From Methanosarcinales archaeon (lineage in GTDB: Archaea > Halobacteriota > Methanosarcinia > Methanosarcinales > Methanogasteraceae), in assembly GCA_030672605.1 (NCBI GenBank), contig DAOVGE010000178.1, positions 1-18,885 on the forward strand: 18,885 nt of DNA, in the 5' to 3' direction. The position numbers and the translations under genes are program-made. Positions 1-5,248 of this stretch are shown here, piece after piece. Within the stretch, counting starts at the first letter, position 1. The number at the start of each line of letters is the position of its first letter. The notes beneath the pieces are model-generated. The model did not search any database. It was not told the DNA's origin and saw only the letters and a program-made list of their open reading frames with translations.

Positions 1-195
1 AGGATTGTTGTGACCGGCTTTCACACAACTACCAATCAAATACCGGAGACCCGCATCTGCTAGATTGAGAACACGCTTCCAACTAACGACAGATGAAGCG
101 AGACATTGCCTGAAAACAGGTAAACACATCAAAAAGTTAAGAAAAATGGAGATGTAGGAATTATAGAGAGTATGCTAGGTGGTTTTACAATCCGG
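1..195. other. Left-edge stretch without recognised gene
   Basis: I see no convincing coding frame, RNA gene or repeat copy here. It is the upstream flank of the zinc-ribbon/AbrB-like gene that starts at 252. Confidence 0.4.
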
Positions 196-214
196 TTCGT
201 ATACACCATACGAA
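196..214. promoter_or_regulatory. Perfect 7-bp inverted repeat, candidate operator
   Basis: TTCGTAT and ATACGAA are perfect inverted arms separated by five bases (ACACC). The site ends 37 bases before the ATG at 252. AbrB-like antitoxin-type regulators commonly bind symmetric sites in their own promoters, so autoregulation is a reasonable inference. The sequence itself shows only the dyad and its position. Confidence 0.4.
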
Positions 215-251
215 GCGATGTAATTTACATAATTACCGTGGAGGACTCATC

Positions 252-544
252 ATGACACAATGCCCGTTCTGCGAGACCGAACTGATAATAGAGGGGCGAG
301 AGATCGAAAAAGGAGTGTGGGCTACGGTTGAAGTGTGCCCAAACTGCACGGATGGATGGATGGATGGATCGATGAGACGGAGCACGATCGGCTGGTTGGG
401 TTATTCAAGCGTAAAACATTCAATCTTGACGGGAGCATAGCTGTAAGAATTCCTAAAGAGATCGCAGATTCGCTTTCTATCGGTGCGGGTACGTTTGTTG
501 ATTTTACGGTGCGAGATGGAAAATTGGTGATTGCAAAAATATAA
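252..544 (+). pseudogene. Zinc-ribbon plus AbrB/SpoVT-type small protein, frame broken at a GGAT tract
   Basis: Two overlapping frames make sense only as one protein. The first frame starts at ATG 252, with GGAGG eight bases upstream, and carries CPFC and CPNC, a four-cysteine zinc-ribbon. The second frame supplies the AbrB-like swapped-hairpin half with GSIAVRIPKEIADSL and DFTVRDGKLVIAKI, ending at TAA 542-544. Small archaeal proteins joining a YgiT-like zinc ribbon to an AbrB domain are usually antitoxin-like DNA-binding regulators. The two frames meet inside five GGAT units (350-369). Three or six units would restore one reading frame; with three units the junction reads CPNCTDGWIDETEHD, giving a protein of about 94 residues. 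No toxin gene lies next to it. It may be switched off by repeat slippage, inactivated, or affected by a sequencing error in the tract. Confidence 0.7.
350..369 (+). repeat. Tetranucleotide repeat (GGAT)5 inside a coding region
   Basis: Five perfect GGAT units follow the second CxxC of the zinc ribbon. Twenty bases leave the ribbon and the AbrB half out of frame. Any unit number divisible by three joins them. Tetranucleotide tracts in coding sequence are a classical basis for slipped-strand phase variation. Confidence 0.85.
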
Positions 545-723
545 ATACGGATTTGCCGCAAAATCCTCTCCTGTGTACTACATATCTATGCAACCACGGC
601 GTTTACAGGCATCGTTTTTGGGCGGATCGTTGGAAGATGGGCGAATCTTGCGTATCGATTGCGAGATGCGGGGTACGGGGTGTGAGGCACATCCGAGCGT
701 TCGGGTTAGCGAAACGGCATGAC

Positions 724-1236
724 TCATAGATGGGCAATAAGTCGCACGACTATAAATTGAGCGATCAGTCCAGCCAGTATCGGGAAGAGTAACGTCGAAA
801 GAAAACGTATCGCCATGAATTTGGGGCCTATGAACGCTATCTCGAGTGGGATTAAGTTGACCCGCCAGAGCGCCCATGCGGTAACCATCGCAACCATGGG
901 ACCTGTGCCCGCCCCGGACTTGAGAAGAGAGGCTACGATAGGGAGTGATGCATACGGGGGTCCCGGCATGACGCTGCCAGCGAGGCTTCCGGTGACGATG
1001 CCTTTGATGCCGGAGCTTGTTCCAAGGAACTGTTCAATCAGCTCCTGGGGGATTATAACCTGGATCATACCTCCGATCACTATTGCAATGATAATCAGCG
1101 GAAGTATCTCAAGAAAAAGAACAAACGAGGATCTTACGCCGGAAACAGCCTCCTTCTGCCCGACTCTTGTGTACGCGATTATGAACAGTAATACTGCGCA
1201 GATGAGATAGATCCAGATGGTTGACCCAAAACGCAT
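724..1236 (-). CDS. Half-size permease, ArsP_1/DUF318-like
   Basis: A 170-residue, strongly hydrophobic protein with roughly four to five membrane segments. The central conserved stretch contains SVMPGPPYASLPIVASLL, followed by GTGPMVAMVTAWALWRVN. The glycine/proline-rich loop followed by a T-A-W membrane helix resembles half of the DUF318/ArsP_1 permease family, whose full members have two such halves. A half-size protein would probably dimerise. Substrate is unknown. I chose ATG 1236, ten bases after the stop codon of the upstream FmdE-like gene begins; a TTG at 1263 in the same frame would overlap that gene. The close spacing suggests one transcript with the FmdE-like gene. Confidence 0.7.
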   Translation of the reverse strand: MRFGSTIWIYLICAVLLFIIAYTRVGQKEAVSGVRSSFVLFLEILPLIIIAIVIGGMIQVIIPQELIEQFLGTSSGIKGIVTGSLAGSVMPGPPYASLPIVASLLKSGAGTGPMVAMVTAWALWRVNLIPLEIAFIGPKFMAIRFLSTLLFPILAGLIAQFIVVRLIAHL

Positions 1237-1243
1237 GTGACTG

Positions 1244-1846
1244 CTATAGATGTCGAACCTCAATAAACTCTTTTGTAGGAATGGTCAGCACATCGTAACT
1301 CAGCTTCTGCATGAGTTCCCTGTAGCGTTCGAAATCCGCCCCGTGTGGCGACCTGACACCGGTCATCATCGCCTTCAGCGCCCAGAGCTCGTCGAAATCA
1401 TCAAGATCACCGAAATTCATGACCACCTCAACGGTATCGCCGGTTGAGAGTCTGTGCACGACGTAAACATCCTGCCCCGTCACCGCACCGGTTTTATCAA
1501 TCTCAATTGTTCCCAGATTCTGTCTTCCAAAATCGCTTCTGATTCCTGCGATGTATGCAAAAGCATCCACCATACACGTGTCCCGGTCAAACTTGACCTT
1601 GAAATCGCCCCTCTGCGGGGGGCTGTCGCACAACTCCTCAAAAGCGATCCTTGCAGCGCGATACCCTCGCGCAAGCCCGAGGCAGAGGTGTCCGTTGAAT
1701 TTCATCACATCGGTTAAGTAGATCGGGAATACCTGATCCCGGTCATCTGATGACCCTGCCTTCCAGGCGGTTGGGTCAAGAACCTTGATCGGCTCAATCT
1801 CATCGTACCATGGGTGTATCCACGGTGATCCTGTATCTATTGTCAT
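1244..1846 (-). CDS. FmdE-like metal-binding protein
   Basis: A 200-residue cytosolic protein of the FmdE family (formylmethanofuran dehydrogenase subunit E-like). The signature NGHLCLGLARGYRAARIAF gives the conserved His53 and Cys55 followed by the glycine-rich helix. A second family landmark is TCMVDAF with Cys91. The family is named for a gene in the molybdenum formylmethanofuran dehydrogenase operon, but most stand-alone members have no assigned reaction. No C-terminal zinc finger of the kind found in some FmdE proteins is visible. The start is ATG 1846 because GGAGG lies eight bases upstream; the open frame continues back to 1912 without a ribosome site. It is the first gene of a short minus-strand pair with the permease, which suggests a linked transport and metal or cofactor function. 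Confidence 0.75.
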   Translation of the reverse strand: MTIDTGSPWIHPWYDEIEPIKVLDPTAWKAGSSDDRDQVFPIYLTDVMKFNGHLCLGLARGYRAARIAFEELCDSPPQRGDFKVKFDRDTCMVDAFAYIAGIRSDFGRQNLGTIEIDKTGAVTGQDVYVVHRLSTGDTVEVVMNFGDLDDFDELWALKAMMTGVRSPHGADFERYRELMQKLSYDVLTIPTKEFIEVRHL

Positions 1847-1943
1847 ACTATAGCCTCCTGCAATCATTAATAAGATTGTAGATTTGTTATGAAGATTTAA
1901 CACTTTTATCACAGTTTTTGTTACTGAAAAACCCCCCTAATGG

Positions 1944-1996
1944 AAAGGTTTAAAGTCATTAGCACTGTTGTATCTTTTGCGTCTTGTCCGAGGTGG
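1944..1996 (+). promoter_or_regulatory. Promoter-like TTTAAA and Shine-Dalgarno for the PLP enzyme
   Basis: AAAGGTTTAAAG at about 1944-1955 looks like an archaeal BRE/TATA element, roughly 50 bases before ATG 2002. GAGGTGG at 1990-1996 is a ribosome-binding site five bases before that ATG. It selects ATG over the in-frame TTG at 1984. TTTAAA is palindromic, so it could also serve the divergent FmdE-like gene. Confidence 0.4.
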
Positions 1997-2001
1997 CAAA
2001 T

Positions 2002-3180
2002 ATGACGAAATTCCACCAAGAATGCATCAATTGTGGCACCATACATAATAATGGTTATGTGCGGAATTGCGAATGTGGAGGGCTCATACCCTTTAAATAC
2101 CATGACACAGATCCTGATGACTTTCCTGATCGATCGTTTGGAGATTCCCCGTGGAGGTATCATCAGGTCCTTCCGTTGAATGATCTGGACTATGCCATCG
2201 ATCTTGGAATGAAGAAAACACCGTTCCTTAAGAGTAAACGAATAGCGGAGGCGATCTCGCCAGACCGACCGATGGAGAACCTCTATATCAAGGTTGAGGC
2301 TGTGCAGCCAACAAGGACGTTTAAGGATCGTGAGGCGTTCATGACGGTATCACGGCTCCAGGAACTCGGGCACAACCGGATCGTCACCGCAACGACTGGT
2401 GACAGTGGGCTTGCTCATGCAAGAGCCTGTTCCATTGCAGGTGTGAAACTATACATCTACGCGCCAGAGAATGCCCGTGAGCGCTCGGAACGGATGCTTG
2501 ACGAAATACGCTCCGAAATTGATGACGAGTATGTCGAAGTGATCTACTCAGGGACTACCTTTGATGAGGCGATAGCAAACGCCATGTCTTTCGCCAAAAA
2601 AAGCGATATACCGCTCGAATACGGATTTTATAACCAGTTACGAATCGAAGGGATAAAGACAATCGGTTTTGAGGTTCTCGAAGACCTTGGAAGAGTGCCC
2701 GACTGGTATGTGCAGGCGGTCGGGAGCGGCGTTGGTCTGTACGGCTTTCGTAAAGCCTGCGTGGAACGCTACGGCGCCGCGCCGAGACTTGCCGGAATCC
2801 AGCCAAAGGGTTGCGCGCCCATGGTCAGGGCATTCAAGGGCTACGACGACCCGACCGAAAAGGCAGTTGACACCCATGTGCTCGGGATCGGCAATCCGAA
2901 GCTGTACCTCTCATACCCTCATCTGATAAACGCAGGTACGGTCTTCGAGTATGGTTTTTCCGGTGGAAAGGAATCCGAACTAAAGGAAATTCCCAGGTTG
3001 CTTAAACTCTATCACAGCGACGGCGTGCCTGATGTCGGGCTTGAGTCATGCACTGCACTATCAGGACTTGAGCATCTGGTACAATCCGGAGCGATTTCGC
3101 CGGATGAGACCGTTGTTCTGATGTGTTCGGGAGGCATGAGGTGTGACCTGCCCGAAGAACTGGCGGATGCCATAACGTAA
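2002..3180 (+). CDS. Threonine synthase-like PLP-dependent lyase (threonine or cysteate synthase family)
   Basis: A 392-residue fold-type II PLP enzyme. A zinc-ribbon-like start (Cys8, Cys11, Cys23, Cys25) precedes the catalytic core, as in archaeal threonine synthases. The expected Schiff-base lysine is Lys108 in RTFKDREAF. The phosphate/PLP loop reads TTGDSG (131-136), where threonine synthases usually have S/T-T-G-N-T-G, so the Asn that contacts the PLP ring oxygen is replaced by Asp. NQLRIEGIKTIGFE matches the threonine-synthase NPFRLEGQKT region. Threonine synthase makes threonine from O-phosphohomoserine. Cysteate synthase, a close relative in methanogens, converts O-phosphoserine and sulfite to cysteate for coenzyme M. 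QAVGSGVG and the glycine-rich end CSGGMRCDL recall cysteate synthase. The next gene begins 16 bases downstream, so the two are probably cotranscribed. Family is secure; substrate is not. Confidence 0.85.
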   Translation: MTKFHQECINCGTIHNNGYVRNCECGGLIPFKYHDTDPDDFPDRSFGDSPWRYHQVLPLNDLDYAIDLGMKKTPFLKSKRIAEAISPDRPMENLYIKVEAVQPTRTFKDREAFMTVSRLQELGHNRIVTATTGDSGLAHARACSIAGVKLYIYAPENARERSERMLDEIRSEIDDEYVEVIYSGTTFDEAIANAMSFAKKSDIPLEYGFYNQLRIEGIKTIGFEVLEDLGRVPDWYVQAVGSGVGLYGFRKACVERYGAAPRLAGIQPKGCAPMVRAFKGYDDPTEKAVDTHVLGIGNPKLYLSYPHLINAGTVFEYGFSGGKESELKEIPRLLKLYHSDGVPDVGLESCTALSGLEHLVQSGAISPDETVVLMCSGGMRCDLPEELADAIT

Positions 3181-3196
3181 TCTCCGGAGTGCCATC

Positions 3197-4480
3197 ATGC
3201 AAAAGCCATCTGTAACCACAGATCATCTGGATGCAATGCAACTGATGGAGTTTGATGCCTGCACCAGATGCGGCGAATGCCTGAAATGGTGCCCCGTGTA
3301 CGACGTGATCAAGAGTGGCGCATTCAGCCCGAACGGAAACGGATCGGGTTTGGTTAAGGGGTACACGCCCCGCGACAAGGTTGGGGACTGGAAACAGTTC
3401 ATGAACGCGGGGTATGGCTTGCGTGCGAAACTCTTCTCCCCAAAGAAGATACCGGAATCCGTAATTCAGGAGTTTTCAGAGCGTCTGTATCATTGCGCGG
3501 CGTGCGGGGTCTGCGGCTCTGTGTGCCCGGCAGGAATCAACACCACGGGACTGTGGGACTCATTACGCACCAGTCTTGTGGAGCGGGGGAATGGTCCGCT
3601 TCAGTCGCAGGAGTTCTTCACAGAAGTGATACCAGAGTATGGAAACCCATACAGAGCAGATCAGCAGAACCGGCTGCAATGGCTTCCGGATGACATTGAG
3701 GTGAGCGAGAGCGCCGATATTGCATACTTTGTCGGATGCACTGTTGAATACAAGACGCCGCTCCACGCAGTCTCAGTCGTGCGGATACTCAAGAGGTTCG
3801 ATATCCCGTTCACCACGCTCGGCGAAGATGAACTGTGCTGCTGCGCTGATCTGATCTCAATCGGGCATCGGGACACTGAAAATATCGCCAGGGATTTTGC
3901 AAGGAGAAACATCGAGCAACTCATAGAGCGGGGCGTCAAAAAAGTTTTGTTCTCATGCCCTGGCTGTTATCAGGTCGCGGTGGATGAGTGGCCCCGTTAT
4001 TATGGGGACAAACTGCCATTTGAATGCGTCCATGCATCGCAGTTCGTATTCGAGCTGCTTGACAAAGAACGGAGATGGACGAACCGGATCGACAAAACGG
4101 TGACATACCATGACCCCTGCCATCTCGGAAGGCAGATGGGGGTCTACGAACCGCCAAGGGACGCCATCAAAAGACTTCCAGGCGTCAATTTCGTTGAGAT
4201 GGAGAGGAATCGTGAATTTCAGCGGTGCTGCGGTGCTGGCGGCAATGCGCTCAGAGAGGGGGTCTCTGACCTGACCGGGGAGATTGCAAAGATGCGTGTG
4301 CAGGATGCAGTGGATGTTGGTGCGGAACTGCTGGTCACGTCGTGCCCGTGCTGCTTTCTGACACTGGATGGGGGTAACGGGAACGGCAATGGTAGTAATG
4401 GTAATGATAACGGCAATGGTGCGGGCGTGGTGGTCGAGGATCTTGCCACGCTCTGTGCAAGGTCACTCGGACTGATTTGA
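3197..4480 (+). CDS. HdrD-like iron-sulfur protein with two 4Fe-4S sites and two CCG domains
   Basis: A 427-residue protein with an HdrC-to-HdrB-like layout, as in HdrD. Two ferredoxin-type motifs come first: Cys22/25/28/32 (CTRCGECLKWCP) and Cys100/103/106/110 (CAACGVCGSVCP). Two complete cysteine-rich CCG domains follow: Cys181, Cys214-216, Cys254/257, and Cys308, Cys344-345, Cys383/386. In heterodisulfide reductases such domains bind the non-cubane [4Fe-4S] clusters that reduce CoM-S-S-CoB. Related paralogs act on other disulfides or in glycolate/lactate oxidation, so the substrate is open. There are no membrane segments, so it is cytosolic or docks to a membrane partner. Residues 392-410 form a Gly/Asn-rich insert right after the last CxxC, unusual in this family. 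ATG 3197 has GGAG seven bases upstream. It follows the PLP enzyme in an operon. Confidence 0.85.
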   Translation: MQKPSVTTDHLDAMQLMEFDACTRCGECLKWCPVYDVIKSGAFSPNGNGSGLVKGYTPRDKVGDWKQFMNAGYGLRAKLFSPKKIPESVIQEFSERLYHCAACGVCGSVCPAGINTTGLWDSLRTSLVERGNGPLQSQEFFTEVIPEYGNPYRADQQNRLQWLPDDIEVSESADIAYFVGCTVEYKTPLHAVSVVRILKRFDIPFTTLGEDELCCCADLISIGHRDTENIARDFARRNIEQLIERGVKKVLFSCPGCYQVAVDEWPRYYGDKLPFECVHASQFVFELLDKERRWTNRIDKTVTYHDPCHLGRQMGVYEPPRDAIKRLPGVNFVEMERNREFQRCCGAGGNALREGVSDLTGEIAKMRVQDAVDVGAELLVTSCPCCFLTLDGGNGNGNGSNGNDNGNGAGVVVEDLATLCARSLGLI

Positions 4481-4578
4481 TCGGTATCGAGCACCTCCTG
4501 GTATGTACGTACGATTTTTGTAGTGGTCAATTGGATCGAGAAGACCGCGAAAGACGTGAAGAGGGTGTTTTTGGTACT

Positions 4579-4678
4579 TACTCAATGTTGTGTGGGTATC
4601 CACATATAACACCACGAGATTACACAAGATTAACACAGAACTTTTGTGGAAATCGGTGTAATCTTGTGGTTCCTACCA
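4579..4678. repeat. Interspersed hairpin repeat, copy 1
   Basis: About 100 bases, closely matching 10875-10996 in the same orientation. It contains inverted arms ACCACGAGATTACAC (4611-4625) and GTGTAATCTTGTGGT (4656-4670), matching at 14 of 15 positions, and ends in TTCCTACCA. It has no coding content and looks like a miniature inverted-repeat element or a structured intergenic repeat. Confidence 0.75.
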
Positions 4679-4778
4679 CGAGTTACCCGGGCATGTGCGT
4701 TTTTTTGCACACCGCGGCGATCTTGCAGGGCAAGTGGCATCGATAAGATTAATTATATCCCACTGCGATCTAATCCCA

Positions 4779-4987
4779 TGGAAAGTGCAGAGATCTCCGG
4801 GGTTTCGATACAACAGATGGCAAGGTACTTTGCAGAGGTGGTGTCTCTTTGTTCAGGCAGAGCATGGAAGATGTCAAACGAGATGCGAAAGAAGCTGAAG
4901 GCTGGCTTAACAATGCGAATTCTTGTTGATTCCTCTACGCTAATTGCCCTTTCGAAGATCGGTGAATTATACTCAGCACCGGCATAA
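4779..4987 (+). pseudogene. Truncated PIN-domain toxin-antitoxin remnant
   Basis: ATG 4913 opens MRILVDSSTLIALSKIGEL, the typical first strand and helix of a PIN/VapC-like ribonuclease with its early acidic residue (Asp). The frame ends at TAA 4985-4987 after 24 residues, where intact PIN proteins run about 130. Just upstream, fragments MESAEISGVSIQQMARYFAE (from 4779) and, in another frame, MEDVKRDAKEAEGWLNNA (from 4864) look like an antitoxin-type reading broken by a frameshift. The truncation point coincides with the left outer inverted repeat (4968-4993), which suggests that rearrangement cut the gene. The PIN assignment is fair; the antitoxin reading is weak. Confidence 0.5.
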
Positions 4988-4993
4988 ACTGCG
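4968..4993 (+). repeat. Left outer inverted-repeat arm
   Basis: This arm (TATACTCAGCACCGGCATAA onward) matches the reverse complement of 11351-11376 at 21 of 26 positions, and all five differences are transitions. It lies outside the inner arm at 5199-5227, so the beta-helix/FmdE operon is enclosed by nested inverted repeats. Confidence 0.6.
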
Positions 4994-5104
4994 CTTTATA
5001 CAGACGGACCGAAAACCGATGCTGCCCACAAACAAGGGCATAAGTTTTAATCATACGGTATAATCCAAATTGTTCATCGGAATTTATGGATTTTGTGGCA
5101 GCAT

Positions 5105-5180
5105 ATTCGTGCAATTTGTGATATTCGTATGTATTCGTGATTTTAACACGAATTGCACGAATGGACGAATCCCACGAATT
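5105..5180. repeat. ATTCGTG/CACGAAT hairpin repeat
   Basis: Short units of ATTCGTG type run one way (about 5105-5139). Their complements, CACGAATT, CACGAATG and CACGAATT, run the other way (5147-5180), separated by TTTTAA. The whole could fold into one imperfect stem-loop. A decayed relative occurs at about 14810-14845. Confidence 0.65.
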
Positions 5181-5198
5181 CAATAATCGACAAGTTTG

Positions 5199-5227
5199 AA
5201 AAGCTCAATTTGTGGCGGTGAAGTATA
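5199..5227 (+). repeat. Left inner inverted-repeat arm
   Basis: AAAAGCTCAATTTGTGGCGG and the following bases match the reverse complement of 11179-11209 at 28 of 29 positions, apart from a two-base insertion in the right copy. The arm ends 21 bases before the stop codon of the secreted double-FmdE gene. Confidence 0.75.
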
Positions 5228-5248
5228 GATATTCTCAAAAACCCCGGA

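Noticed and set aside
4477..4746. An 89-residue open frame after the HdrD-like gene
   Set aside because: It runs through the hairpin repeat at 4579-4678 and shows no protein features.
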